Source of the DNA: Diphasiastrum complanatum
Taxonomy: Eukaryota > Streptophyta > Lycopodiopsida > Lycopodiales > Lycopodiaceae
NCBI GenBank assembly: GCA_029204225.1
Contig: CM055102.1
Span: 28,574,969 to 28,638,968, forward strand
Reading direction: 5' to 3'
Length of the DNA stretch: 64,000 nucleotides
Part shown: positions 25,729 through 37,600 of the stretch, piece by piece
Layout of the letters: each line of letters starts with the position of its first letter
Numbering within the stretch: position 1 is the stretch's first letter
The notes under the pieces: model-generated
The model's database searches: none
The model's input: only the letters and a program-made list of their open reading frames with translations
Told to the model about the DNA's origin: nothing
Program-made: the position numbers and the translations under genes

Positions 25729-26624
25729 GTGAATTCCAAAAACTCCAATCAAATATGGATAGCTCCTCACGAGGCTTCACCTCATGCTTCCTCCAAGTCA
25801 ACTTCCTCTTCTCGATCTAGGAAAAGGAGGTTTGCTAAGATTGATAACAAACTTTTCAAGTTTTCTAAGTTCGATGGAGATGCTAGCAATGTAGAGACTT
25901 TGCTTGCTTGGATTCGAAATCTTGATACCTTCTTTGAGAAAAGTAGATACTCGAATCATTCCAAGATCTGATTTGCAACGTTACATCTAGATAAGTATGC
26001 ATCACTATGGTGGGCAACTATGAAATCAAATCACGAAGCCGCATCCAGCATAGCTTTAAAAAACAAATTAAAGCCCACTTTTTGCCAAATGAATATAAGA
26101 AAGATACTTTAGCTTCTTGGGATATCTTTAGACAAAATGAAAAAGTAGTTGAGTATGTTAAGATATTTTGGGAGTTGCCTTTGAAAGTTCAAACTTTGCA
26201 GTCCATTTCCAAGAAAGAACAGAAAAGAAAGTTTTATTCGGGTTTGCATAGAAATATACAATATGGCTTAGATCTAGTACAAGCTGTTACTTTAGAACAA
26301 GTCACATACTATGCTACCAAGATTGAGCTGCAGGATAGGATAATCATCGAAATGGAGATGGGAACAAAAGAAAGGAACCTCCCACAACTCAAAACCCAAA
26401 AGAAGATACTCAATGCCTTTCCAAAGAGCAAATGCAGGTCTATCGCAAGGAAGGAAGATGCTTCAAGTGTGGGAAAGGGACACCTTTTCTTCAAATGCCC
26501 CTCGAAGATGCCAAAGCTTCAAGTGCAAACAAAGGAAAGCAGGTGGCTGTTCAAAGCATTGGAGATACACAAACCCATGACCTTCTCAAAACATGGGGAC
26601 AAGTCCATAACAAACTTTGTCTAA
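25729..26624 (+). pseudogene. Chromovirus gag remnant
   Basis: First frame (25729-25971): KFSKFDGDASNVETLLAWIR, then LDTFFEK, the usual gag opening ('F.G....A..W...ME..F'). A stop at about 25970 and a frame change lead to 26007-26624, with IKAHFLPNEYKKDTLASW, VKIFWELPLKVQ and YATKIELQDR in the Retrotrans_gag order. The zinc knuckle lies in a different frame at about 26440-26500 (GRCFKCGKG), where the second half of the CCHC box is damaged. Broken by at least two frameshifts. Confidence 0.8.
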
Positions 26625-26710
26625 TTCTCTTTGATGCAGGCTCCTCTCATAACTTCATCTCTTTTAAGCTTGCACAAGAGATAGGAGTTGGATCTTTTAC
26701 TAAATCTTAG
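26432..26710 (+). pseudogene. Zinc knuckle and aspartic protease remnant
   Basis: Carries GRCFKCGKGTPF (degraded CCHC) and LILFDAGSSHNFISFKLAQE, the retroviral-type aspartic protease active site with DAG in place of the common DSG. The frame ends at 26710 at a junction straight into the late RT region, so the rest of the protease and the early RT are missing. Confidence 0.8.
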
Positions 26711-27350
26711 TGGTACCATTTGGTCTTACTAATGCTCCCACAACATTCAATAGAATGATGGAACAAGTCTTTCGACCCCATAGACGTTTTGTAGGAACAT
26801 TCTTTGATGATATCTTAGTCTTCAGTGCAAATGAAGAAGAACACAAAAGACCTAGATATCGTCTTTAGAACCCTATAAATAAAACTCACTTCTCATTAAA
26901 GGGAAAAAAAAAAAAAGGTGAATTCTTCCTAGAAAAGATACACTTCCTAGGACATATGATTCTAAGGAAGGAATTTAAATGGACCCTTCAAAGATTAAAG
27001 TCATACAAGACTGGCCTAAACCAAGAAATATTCATGAAGTTCGGTCTTTTCTAGGCTTATGTTCCTACTATAGAAAATTTATTTGCCACTCACCACTACA
27101 TGAACTCACTAAGAAGAGGGTAAAATTCCATTAGTATAAGGAAGAGCAAAATGCCTTTGATACTTTCAAGCATGCCCTTACCACAAGACCCGTCCTTATC
27201 ATTCCCGACCTTCATAAGCCTTTCTTTGTGGAAGTAGATGCAAGTCTCGACTGTATTGGGGCAGTCCTAAACCAAGAAGGTCATGTTGTAGCCTTTGAAA
27301 GTAGACGAATTCAAGGGGCAGAAGTATAGTATGATATATATGAAAATGAA
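26711..27350 (+). pseudogene. Chromovirus RT remnant
   Basis: In alternating frames: [20 protein letters not shown], then [15 protein letters not shown] (catalytic box kept as FFDD), FLGHMI, and a fingers/connection segment. Further on, VDASLDCIGAVLNQEGHVVA is the RNase H-like domain of gypsy elements. At least four frameshifts or stops and an A-run (26900-26915) interrupt it. Confidence 0.8.
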
Positions 27351-27353
27351 ATT

Positions 27354-27863
27354 TTGGCCGTTATTCATGTCCTTAAGTTATGGAAGCACTATCTTCTAGG
27401 AAATGATTTCCTAGTTAAAACAGATCATCAAAGGCTTAGGTGCTTTTTCACCCACCAATTAATTCGAGAAAAACATCTAAAATGGGCTAACTACCTTAGT
27501 ACCTTCCATTTTCAGTTACTTCATCATCCAGGAAAGGATAATAAGGTCGTCGATGCATTATCGAGAATCCTCAACCATATTTCCCTAGCATATTATGAGG
27601 ATTTCCTTCCTATGAAAAGTATGTATGCTAGTGATCTAGACTTCCAACATATCTTTGAAATACTTGAAAGAAATCAAAGCCATAAAGATTATGTTTTGAA
27701 AGAAAGATATTTATTCAAAGAAGATAAGCTATGTATTCCCATAGCATTTAGAACCAACATCCTTCAAGAAACCCATAGTCCACCCTATGCAGGACATAGG
27801 GGAGATTCTGTTATTGGCCTACGATGCATCGAGACACAAGGCATTTCACAAATGCATGTCTAG
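27354..27863 (+). pseudogene. RNase H end and integrase N-terminal remnant
   Basis: Longest open piece of this element, 169 codons: KTDHQRLRCFFTH, KHLKWANYLSTFHFQLLHHP, GKDNKVVDALSR (end of RNase H), a variable linker, then QETHSPPYAGHRGD, the start of the integrase zinc-binding domain. It breaks off before the HHCC cysteines; the integrase core with its three acidic residues is deleted, since the following bases already encode the core's far end. Confidence 0.85.
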
Positions 27864-27929
27864 TATGTCAACATAATAAGGACGAACGAGGATTAAAAAC
27901 TCCAGGACTACTTCATCCCCTGCCTATTC

Positions 27930-28630
27930 CTGAATATTCTAGAATTTGCTTACAATAACACAGTTCATTCTTCCACTGGTAAAGCACCTTTTGAAGTAAT
28001 GTATGGAAAACCTATCGTACCTCCTGTATTAAGGACTAAAGAAAAGATTTTTGCCTCAGATGAATTTGTGCAGGTTTACCAAGACACCTTTTCAAAGGTT
28101 CAACAATCCATCGCAATCGCACAACAAAAATAGCAGAAGAGCGCAAATTTGCGTCGGAGGGCAATCACGTACGAAGAAGGGGAATTAGCTCTCCTAAAAT
28201 TTGAAAAGAAAAGGCTCAGGAAAAAGAAGGACAATATGAAACTATACCCAAAACTAGCCCAAAGGTATTATGGACCTTTTAAAGTCAAGAAAGTAATCAA
28301 TGAGGTTACATGTGAACTTGAAATACCTTTTACTTGGAAAAATTATGACAAATTCCATGTAAGCTTACTAAAAAAATTCAATGGTCAAATATCTGAAGGA
28401 CTTACAAATTCCGAATCTCCAGAAGTTCAAGGAACCGAAGAATTCCTTTAACCTGAGCAAATCTTGATGCACAAAATCAGAATTGGAAGAAAGAGATTAA
28501 CTTCTAAATTAATCCTGTCCTACTACGGATGCAAGATGGATGGAAGAAGAATTCTTCCAAGAATATCTAGAAATTTAAAATGTCTATTTGAAAAATGTTC
28601 GTTGAGGACAACGCTTTATGCGTCGGAGGG
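27930..28630 (+). pseudogene. Integrase C-terminal and chromodomain remnant
   Basis: Encodes FAYNNTVHSSTGKAPFEVMY (end of the core), then GELALLKFEKKRLRKKK, QRYYGPFKVKKVINEVTCEL and KFHVSLLKKF. After a stop at 28451 comes HKIRIGRKRLTSKLILSYY and IGCKM-like, then ECLFEKCSLRTTLYASEGCK in shifted frame. The last parts correspond to the chromodomain and the conserved tail that precedes the polypurine tract in this chromovirus group. Confidence 0.8.
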
Positions 28631-28631
28631 G

Positions 28632-29333
28632 TGTAAATTGTATAGACCAATATGGCCAAGGAATAAAGGCTATCCTATCTTCCATTCTTTTTGTATGAAA
28701 CATATTTGAATATTAGAGCTTGTTACTCTAACTGATGAAATGTTTGTACCAATACCTGAATAATAGAAATAAAAACTGTAGATCAATGCTAACAATTTGA
28801 TGTGTAGATTCTACAAGTAGAATCTAATGATGAACCATTTAAATGGTATGTTATGACACCTAACCTTTTACTTTAAGGGTATGTGTAGGTACTTAAAGGA
28901 GTGCATGAAGAATTAACTAAAGAAGCTTCTTAAAGCTTAAAGATGGTACCAGAAGAAGGCTTTTCCTAAAAGTCTACAAAGAAGGCTCAATCGAGTCTAT
29001 AAAGATTTAGAGAAGAAACCAAAGGATTGATCACCCTTTGTGTCACACTCCACTATGATTGGGGATAGGCAACCCCTAGAAAAAAAGGGCCTAGAAAATG
29101 ATGAATATTATGCAAGATAAGATGAACATATACAAAGCCTTTTCCATTTAATGAGTACACTTGGGGTGAAACCCAATGTTGTATACCAAGAAAATACAAC
29201 TTGATAGTGGCTAACATTAAATGTTAAGCTACCCACTCATGCCATCCATTGCCTAATGTCCATGCATGTCAGTTTTGACTCTTGCATATCATGCCAAATC
29301 AGGTCTAATGTCTATGCATGCTCCTCTCTTGAC
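28632..29333 (+). repeat. Right LTR of chromovirus, deleted and truncated
   Basis: Matches the left LTR from its start up to about 29236. Jumping from ACCCAC to the third 52-bp unit, it lacks about 620 bp including the TATA box and CT tract, then ends at CTCCTCTCTTGAC, where the left LTR continues for roughly 480 bp more. Confidence 0.8.
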
Positions 29334-31604
29334 ATACAAATAATGCCTCCAAGGGCATGTACTATGGAGAAGAGTTCTTTTTCATAGGCTAGTATATCTA
29401 GTCTGTGCTGGTTCGAGTTTTTTACTCTCAAACGCAACTGGTCGTCCATTCTGAGTTAGTACAACACCAACCACAAAGTTGTTGGCCTTTGTTTCAACCA
29501 CAAATGTTTGATTGGGGTCGACAACTTTTAGAACTAGTGCAGTAGCTAGGGCTGTTTTGAGAGCATCAAAGCTCTCCTGCTATACGAACTCCCATTTGAA
29601 CTCCTTTCTCTTCCCCTTACAAAGATTTGTTATGGGAACTGCTATCTGAGCATATTCTTTGACAAATCATCTATAATATCCCGCCAAACCTAGAAAGATT
29701 TGTGATTCTGAAATATTATGAGGTCTCAGCCAACTGAGTATGGCTTTAACCTTATTGGGGTCCATCTTAATCCCATCTGTCGAAATAATGTGACCCAAAT
29801 AAGCTACTTCTTCAACGAAGAATTCACATTTAGGTTTTTTAGCATAAAGCCTATGTTTTCTAAGTAGTCGAAACACCTTCTTGAGGGTTTAAGATGCTCC
29901 TTCATCGTTTTACTATAGACGAGGATGTCATTTAAAAATATGACTACAAACTTACCTAAGTATGGTCTGAGAACATTGTTCATCAAAGTTATAAAAGTAG
30001 CTGGAGCATTTGTGAGCCGAAATGGCATCACCTTAAACTCATAGTGCCCGTGATGAGTCCTAAAGGCTGTTTTCGAGACATCATCCGCTTTTATACGGAC
30101 TTGATGATATCCCAATCTAAGGTCAATTTACTGCAAAACTTAGCCTCGTCGAGCTGATCAAACAACTCGTCTGTCCGAGGCATTGGGTACTTATTCCTAA
30201 TAGTGACCTTATTGAGGGCTTTGTAATCTATGCAAAGACGCATAGACCCCTCTTTCTTTTTCACCAAAAGGACTGGCGATGCCCATGGTGAACTACTGGT
30301 CTCAATTTGGCCTTTCCCAAGATAATCTGTTAACTGCCTAGTTATTTCTTCATCCTTTGTTCATTAGCTGACCTGATACGAAGGTTTAGAAATAGGCGGC
30401 TATATCTGGTACTAGGTTTATTACACGATCTACATCTCTGCTAGGTGGTAAACCATGCGGTAAACGTCTTTAAATTTAGACAATCTAATTTATTTACTTG
30501 TTGCTGTAAAAAACTAGAAATAGAAACTTCTGGAATAAACTAAAGGTCACATAAGAATACCTGATGGTCGCTATCCCCGATTAGCTGACAGAGCTCTGAA
30601 CTGCAGACCGAAGGACTGTTGGAAACATCATGCTCCCCCTGCAACTAGATCCCTCTGCCATTACGTTGAAAGTTGAGGGTGTTTACCTGATAATTTTTGT
30701 GGAGGAAAGGGCCTAAGCTGTAGAGCCAATCTCTCCCGAGAACAAGATGTGCATTATTTGAAAGTTAATTTCATCTGACCCTGAATATCAAGATTTAAGT
30801 TACTTACCATAGTTTCCCAAATTTTCTTGTCTTCAACCTTGGCTAAAGAAACTATGTACCTCTGGAAGTCTGAGCTTCTTAACTAGAGTGTAGTTGATGA
30901 AATTATGGGTTGCCCCATTATCAACCATGACTCTTACTGAGTGGTTGCCAATTTTACCATGCATATGTACTAGGTCATGTGGCCCAAAGCTGAAGGGTCT
31001 CACTAGCATTGCAGATTTTAATTGGCAACAATGTTCATGATCTTCATGGAACACTTTTATCTCGAAAGCTGTCGACTCACTTGGGAAGCTTACAGTCTGA
31101 CCAAGATGAACTTGTTTTTTAATCTTTTAATCTTTTTTAATGAATGGCCCCTTGGGACACTGTCTAATTGTGTGACCCTTGCCCATACACACAAAACACA
31201 AAAGTTCTTGTTTGGCTTTCTCAACATCTTTTGGTTTTAAGGGCTGTATGAGTGGTGGATGTTTCTAAGGAGCTTTTTTTTGTTTTAAAAATTTCTTTTT
31301 AAATTGAAAATCTTTTTGATTAACCTGCTCAGATAAGGATTGTTGTTTCGCCTTCTTCCTACCCACTGAATCATCATAGATTTGAGCATATCTAAGACTT
31401 GCTCTAAGATAGTAGGCGAGTTTCTCTGGACCTCTACTTTGTATTCATCTCGAAGCCCATGAACAAACCTCTGATAGAGGAAGTGAGTATTAATCAAGTG
31501 ATTTTAAATTCTTTTGCAAGGAGAAAAGAATATTAATCAACCATATCTCTGAACAATCCAATAAATGGTAATTAGTCTTGGATACTGAATTAGTTTGAAC
31601 CGGG
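29334..31604 (-). pseudogene. Decayed Ty3/gypsy element (minus strand)
   Basis: Read 5' to 3' on the minus strand: gag end (31497-31285, RFVHGLRDEYKVEVQ), protease (31054-30833, VMVDNGATHNFINYTL; the usual DSG is DNG), RT (about 30300-30115, [19 protein letters not shown]-like; 30115-29804, LTNAPATF and [10 protein letters not shown]), RT end (29876-29667, AYLGHIISTDGIKMDPNKVK, FLGLAGYYR), and an RNase H start near 29580-29440. The RT catalytic YxDD has become FLND, so one catalytic aspartate is lost. No integrase remains because the chromovirus right LTR cuts it off. Confidence 0.87.
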
Positions 31605-31730
31605 CTCTGATATCACTTGTTGGGGAGGTACAGACATTAAGAAAATTATTTATCAGCTCCGATACCACTTGCTGAGGTGGTACAAACATTAGGAAAATTA
31701 TTTATCACCTCTGATACCGCTCTTGCTGAA
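31605..31730. repeat. 52-bp tandem repeat of the PBS/LTR junction
   Basis: Units begin at 31605, 31657 and 31709, each with CTCTGATA.C or CTCCGATACC, the complement of the TGGTATCAGAG primer site, followed by a conserved AAGAAAATTATTTATCA. It lies at the 5' end of the minus-strand gypsy remnant, so the primer-site/LTR junction has been duplicated in tandem. Confidence 0.8.
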
Positions 31731-32297
31731 TATGAAATTCAAACAAGAGAAACACAACATTAAATTATAACAAGATCATTACAGACTGTAGATTCAGACT
31801 ATTACTTAGATCGACCAGAGGAATGTGTTTGTAGGCGTTTGGGACAACCGTGAAGCCAACGATACAGTTAGCTGTCTATAACAACCATGTTTCTTTCGAG
31901 TTAGATATTCCGAATGAGTATTGAAAATGAGTATCAGAAAAAGAGAAAAAAATTATCAAAAAGCATTTCTCAATGCAAACACACGTAAAGAAAAAAAGAG
32001 AATTTATGTATTAGTTGTTGTGAATACACTGATCAGATCACAATCCTGTGCCCGAGAATGGTTCACAGTAGTAATGCATTATGTGGTGTTGTGATCCTAC
32101 TTCAACACTTTGAACCTATTCCAATGCACCTAGCGCTCTCTTGAAAATCAACAAATGATGACAAGAAGCCAGGAGCGTAGGAATATTCCTTCCAAAATCC
32201 TAGTCCTTTACTAAACTCATAATCAATTACTATTGATACTTCTCTGCATGCATGTAGTTGTCAATCATTATGCACTGCTCGACATGTCCAATTTGGA
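31731..32297. other. LTR-like or spacer sequence
   Basis: Presumably old 5' LTR of the minus-strand gypsy remnant on the left, merging into spacer. No firm boundary or coding signal. Confidence 0.35.
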
Positions 32298-32445
32298 GTG
32301 TCTGGGCCCTCACAAGATTATTAATTACATGTTTGGCCTAGACCAGAATGTTGAGGCATAACTAATAAATTTGTACATTGAATTGTCAATTATCCACGTT
32401 AAGGATTGTTCTGAATCCTAATTAGAGGACACTCACAATAATGAT
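32298..32445 (-). repeat. LTR-like dispersed repeat
   Basis: GTGTCTGGGCCCTCACAAGA, ATTATTAATTAC, GAGGCATAACTAATAAAT and GATTGTTCTGAATCC recur in order at about 1940-2075, and the first part recurs at 4378-4420. The three copies point to one LTR family represented only by pieces. Confidence 0.55.
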
Positions 32446-32454
32446 GTAGATCCT

Positions 32455-32945
32455 ACTGGTGCAAGTAGTCATATCATGAGCCATAAACAATATTTTTCTC
32501 ATTTGAATCCATATGATGTATTAAGAAGAGTTATCTATACAATTAATGATAGTAGATGTGCTATTGAAAAACTAGATTCAGTATCCCTTTTCTTTGAGTA
32601 CTAGTAATATTGCAAGCATATGTTCTTACACTCACAAAGAATCTCATAAGTGTGGGGCAAACAATAGAGAATGGTTATGGTGTGGAGTTCAACATTGACT
32701 CTTGTTTGATTAAGAAGGATGTTTGTGTTGTAGCTAAAGGCATAAAGCAAGGTAAACTTTTAAGCTTGTAGCATCTATTCCTTCGTTTGGAGAGAGTATA
32801 TGAATGTTAGAGAAGATGTATTTCTAGTTGAACCTTGGCACAAAAGGTTAGGACATCCTAAATTTAAATACATGAAAAATATGCTTAAAAAGTCTAAAAT
32901 TGAATTACCTCAAGGAATTCACAAAGTGGGCAATTGGAGAAGGTT
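32455..32945 (+). pseudogene. Copia protease to GAG-pre-integrase fragment
   Basis: The plus-strand frame at 32458 reads GASSH followed by SHKQYFSHLNPYDV, the region around the copia protease active site (D of DSGAS not preserved upstream). Further on, 32800-32930 has LVEPWHKRLGHPKFKYMKNM, the pre-integrase zinc motif. Between them the frames are broken. The fragment stops at 32945 where an unrelated repeat begins. Confidence 0.8.
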
Positions 32946-32949
32946 CTAC

Positions 32950-33630
32950 TGTTCACACGGTATGTGTATTCAACACTTCTCTATGCTTGCTATCAGAACA
33001 AATATTAAGCAAACATATTGCATTCTTTTGGTAGGCACTGTAGCGCTACCTACTGCATCGCATTATGGGTATTTGCTTTGAGTAAGAATGTGCTTGATTT
33101 ACTACGATTGCCCTCTGTCAATCGCTACTCAAATATGGTTATACCACATCTTTTCTTATGTGTTTAAGCATCATTGGCCAGATGATTGACCTACTGCATC
33201 GCATTATGGGTATTTGCTTTGAGTAAGAATGTGCTTGATTTACTACGATTGCCCTCTGTCAATCGCTACTCAAATATGGTTATACCACATCTTTTCTTAT
33301 GTGTTTAAGCATCATTGGCCAGATGATTGATTAAGCCATCACTGGCTAGATGATTGATTAAGCCATTGCTGGCCAGATGTCTCTTGTACGAATGAATATT
33401 GCCATCGTTGGCCTGAAGTATATGAGGTTTCAACCAGCTCACTCACATTTTTGCGTGCTATCACTGGCCAGACGAGAGAATACTCTCTGAGTACATGCTT
33501 TCATGTTACACACACGATGTACTCACTCTTCAAGCACACTCACTACCATTTTGTGTGTCTAAAAAGCAACTCATTGCTATTGTTCCAACATACTATCTTA
33601 CGAACGGTAGGATAGTTCTTTATATAAATT
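32950..33630 (+). repeat. R repeat, left copy (LTR-like)
   Basis: Aligns with 40984-41545 from TGTTCACACG to a TTTATATAAAT TATA-like box. It includes several degenerate units around GCTGGCCAGATGATTGA and a perfect 141-bp tandem duplication that the right copy lacks. Before the 6.3-kb copia insertion the two copies were only about 1 kb apart in direct orientation, so they may be LTRs of a small or internally deleted element. Confidence 0.7.
33049..33330. repeat. Perfect 141-bp tandem duplication
   Basis: 33049-33189 and 33190-33330 are identical base for base. The homologous right repeat near 41083 has a single copy, so the duplication arose after the two R copies separated. Confidence 0.96.
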
Positions 33631-33784
33631 GTTATGGTGGGGGTAAAAGAAGAAAATTTACAGGATACAGAGGCAAAGAAGGGCAAGGAAGTGGTACAAA
33701 GGAAGATTTGTCGATCAAGAAGCTGAATTTTTATAGAGATTGATATGTTTGCAGGACGATGAGATTATGGACAGGAGGTAGGAA

Positions 33785-34646
33785 TGATAAATTTTACAGT
33801 TTTTAGGACAATAATGATTGTACTTTACAATCATAGAGAGTTATTGGTTGCTTAATCAATGAATCTATCAAGTTCTACACATTAGATCTTGATCTAGATT
33901 CACTACACTTGGATTTAAGCAAGAGCAATGGATCAACACATCATTTTTTAGTGAGAGCGGCTTCACACGTGTGGAGTACTGTCCACTGTACGGCCTACAC
34001 CTGAAACAACAAGTACAATGATACTAGATAGCAATCATGCATAAAAATCACAAGACAAATGACTAGAAATCTCACAAAAGTGTAGAGTGCAAAAGTCTCA
34101 TCAATTTTCTTAGCAAAATGATGATCCTTTTATGGATCAAGTACATCCATGAGTCTGGTACAGTCCAACAGGCCTTCACACGTGTGAAGAGTGCCACATC
34201 ACTCATATCTATCCATTTGATCCATCCTTGATCCTTATCCAATAGTTGACCTTCTAGAATATGACTAAAATCCAAAAAGCTAGTCTCCTAGAATATAGGA
34301 ATATTCCCTACAAAATAGGATCTAAGGAAAATGGTCAACTCTTATCTTCTAGTACTCTATACACACATGTGAACATCCACTTGCCATGTGGGAGCATTTA
34401 CTCATGCACATGCAAGGAAAAGCTAATTTGTAGGTGACTAGTCAACTTGACTAAAAACTAGTCATTTCATGTTCACACTAACTAGAATGATACAAAATCA
34501 ATTTGGATATATACAAACATGAAAAGTACATCCTTTCACACATGGGAACATGCTCCACACGTGTGAAATCATATCATCAACATATTCTAATGTTTGATCA
34601 ATATTTACATGAACCAATGTCAAGTGAGAAGTGACAATTTTCAACA
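33785..34646 (-). repeat. 3' LTR of young copia element
   Basis: 862 bp, TG...CA. Differs from the other LTR at four places (for example CGGCCTACAC here, CGGCCTGCAC there). It carries repeated CACACGTGTG/CACATGTG words, palindromic G-box-like sites that may act as enhancers; that role is inferred. Confidence 0.96.
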
Positions 34647-34659
34647 CTCCTCCTCACTT
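34647..34659 (-). other. Polypurine tract
   Basis: Minus strand AAGTGAGGAGGAG, directly before the 3' LTR and immediately after the gag-pol stop codon. Confidence 0.85.
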
Positions 34660-37600
34660 CTAACTTGGCAAATCTAGTGTACATCTATCTACAATTCCAA
34701 GAGCATATCTTAACTTAAAAAATGGATCTTTGGACAATGGTTTGGTTAAGATATCAGCTATGCATTCGGATGATGGTACATGATGTAGTTGCACTTCCTT
34801 GGATTGTACCTTCTCCCTCACAAAGTGGTGAGCTATCTCAATATGCTTTGTTCTAGCATGGAAGATAGGATTTGAAGCAATTTGTTGAGAAGCTTGATTG
34901 TCACAAAATATGTAAGGGATCTCCTCGGCCTCTAGCACATGTAGTTCCATCAAGAGTCTTCTTAGCCATAAGAGCTCTTTGGTTGTTGAAGTCAATGCCT
35001 TGTACTCGGCTTCACAAGAAGATAGTGAGATTGTATCTTGCTTTTTGGAAAGCCAAGATATCACTCCTCCACAAAGAAATGTTGCAAATGCACTAATGGA
35101 CTTCCTATCCATCTTGTCACCTGCAAAATCTGAATCCGAGTAGGCTCTCAAGTGCAAGTTAGATCCTTCATAAAGTATACCAAAAAATCTAGTACTAGAA
35201 ACATATCTAAGTACTCTCTTGGCACTTTTCCAATGATGAATTAAAGGAGCTTGCATACTTTGACTCAACTTGCTTACACAAAAACTTAAGTCAGGTCTAG
35301 TGATGGTTAAATAGATTAGAGAGCCTATAAGCTTCCTAAAGAGAGTGATGTCCTCAAAGGATGCTTCATCACCTTCATTAGTTGCTTTCACAACATGCTC
35401 CATAGGGGTGTCAATCCCCTTACAATCTTTCATACCAAATCTTTCAAGAATGGAAGTAGCATACTTAGATTGACTTATGAAAGTACAATTGCTACTTCTA
35501 GACACTTCTATCCCAAGTATAAACTTTAGGAAGCCTAGATCTACCATCTTGAACTCACTAGATAAGTCAACTTTTACTTTGCCTATGCCATCATCATCAT
35601 TTCCTGTCATAATGATGTCATCAACATAAAGAACCAAAATGATGATCTTTCCTTCATTACATTTGAAATATAAAGAAGGTTCATAAGCACTTAGTACAAA
35701 GCCAAGGGAATAGAGAAAATCATGCAACCTAGAGTACCAAGCTCTAGGTGCTTGCTTCAAGCCATATAGGCTCTTCCTTAAGTAGCACACCTTTTGCTCC
35801 TCACCAATCTTGATGAAGCCCTCGGGTTGCATCATGTAGATTTCCTCTTCTAAGAAGCCATTCAAGAAGGCATTTGTCACATCCATTTGGTAGAGATCCC
35901 ATTTGAACAAAGTAGCAATGCAAATGATTAATCTAATAGTTACAAGCTTAGCTACAGGTGCAAATGTTTCTTCATAATCCAATCCTTTTATTTGAAGAAA
36001 TCCCTTAGCAACAAGCCTAGCTTTGTATTTACTAATAGATCCATCTTGATTGTACTTAATTCTATAAATCCACTTACATGCAAGTGGTTTCTTTCCTCTT
36101 GGAAGATTTACAAGATTCCAAGTATGATTTTCTTCTAATGCATCATACTCTACTTGCATTGCATCTCTCCAAACTTTAGATTTACATGCTTCTTCAAAAG
36201 ATGATGGTTCTTCAATCAATGTAGCTAAAAAAGAGTAAGAGGTAGAAGATGTAGAGCCTTCCTTTTGCTTTCCCTTGTCCACATAGGTAAGCCTTGAGGG
36301 CTCGGCCTTGCTCCTTGATGATCTTCTTGGCCCCTTTTGACTTGGATCCAAATCTCCATCCTCGGGTTTGTCATGATCCTCCTCGGGTTTGTCAAGATCC
36401 TCCTCGGATTTGTCAAGATCTTCAATGCACAATGGGTTAGATCCATTTGACAAGCTCTTAGCAAATTGTGACTCATCAAAAAGTACATCCTTGCTTACCT
36501 TTACTTTCTTGGATGTAGGATCATATATCCTATATCCCTTGCTATTTTCTCCATAGCCAACAAAGATTCCTTTGAAGGAGGTAGCATCTTCTTTCCTTCT
36601 AGTCTCCAAAGGAATGTGTACATAACAAGTACATCCAAAGATCTTAAAATATTTTACATTGGGTTTCTTATCAAACAAGGCTTGATAAGGTGAGATCCCA
36701 TCTATAGCACTACTAGGAAGTCTATTACACAAATAATTAGCACATGTTATGGCTTCTCCCCAAAATGAGATGGGAAGTGATGCATCAAGCCTCAAGGACT
36801 TTGCACACTCACATAGACTCCTATTTTTCCTCTCGGCCACCCCATTTTGTTGAGGGGTGTAGGAACAAGTGTATTGTAACTTAATACCATTGATCTCACA
36901 AAAGTCTTTCATTTTATTGGAGGTGTACTCTCCTCCATTATCACATCTTAGTGCTTTGATAGAAGTACTAAGTTGTTTCTCTACTAGAGACTTGAACTTA
37001 ATGAAAGCTTCATAAACAAGATTTTTCTTTGATAGTAACTCAATCCATGTGAATCTAGTACAATCATCTATAAAAGTTACATACATCAAGGCACCTCCAT
37101 TACTTGCATGTGAAAAACTATGTACATCAGAATGTATGAGATCCAAGGGAGAGAGAGATCTTGATGAAGATTTCTTGTAAGAAGATTTGTGTGACTTTGC
37201 AAGGCCACATGCCTCACACATTTTTCCACACTTCTTGAAAGCTCTTGGTAGGCCGAGAGCTAGTTCCTTGCTTGCCATTGACTCCATAGATTGAAGATTA
37301 GGATGGCCTAATCTCTTATGCCAAAGCTCCACTTGAGTTAGCTCCTCCCTAGCCAAGTTCACACTTTCACTTGCAACATTAGCATCCAACTTGAAAAGTC
37401 TCCCTTGCTTAATGCCACTAGCTATGCACTTATCATTTTTCAAGATGGAACAAACTCCATTCTTGAAATGTACATCTAGTCCATTGTCCATTAATTGTCC
37501 TACACTAAGCAAGTTTCTTGAAATGGTAGGAACATACAAAACATTATCTAGATCTATCCTTTTAGATGTGCCTAAACAAAGAGGTATAGATCCTATGCCA

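Noticed and set aside
33630-33784. Caulimovirus-like or LINE-like coding at the left edge of the copia insertion
   Set aside because: Joining with sequence after 40104 gave no recognisable motif, so no claim can be made.
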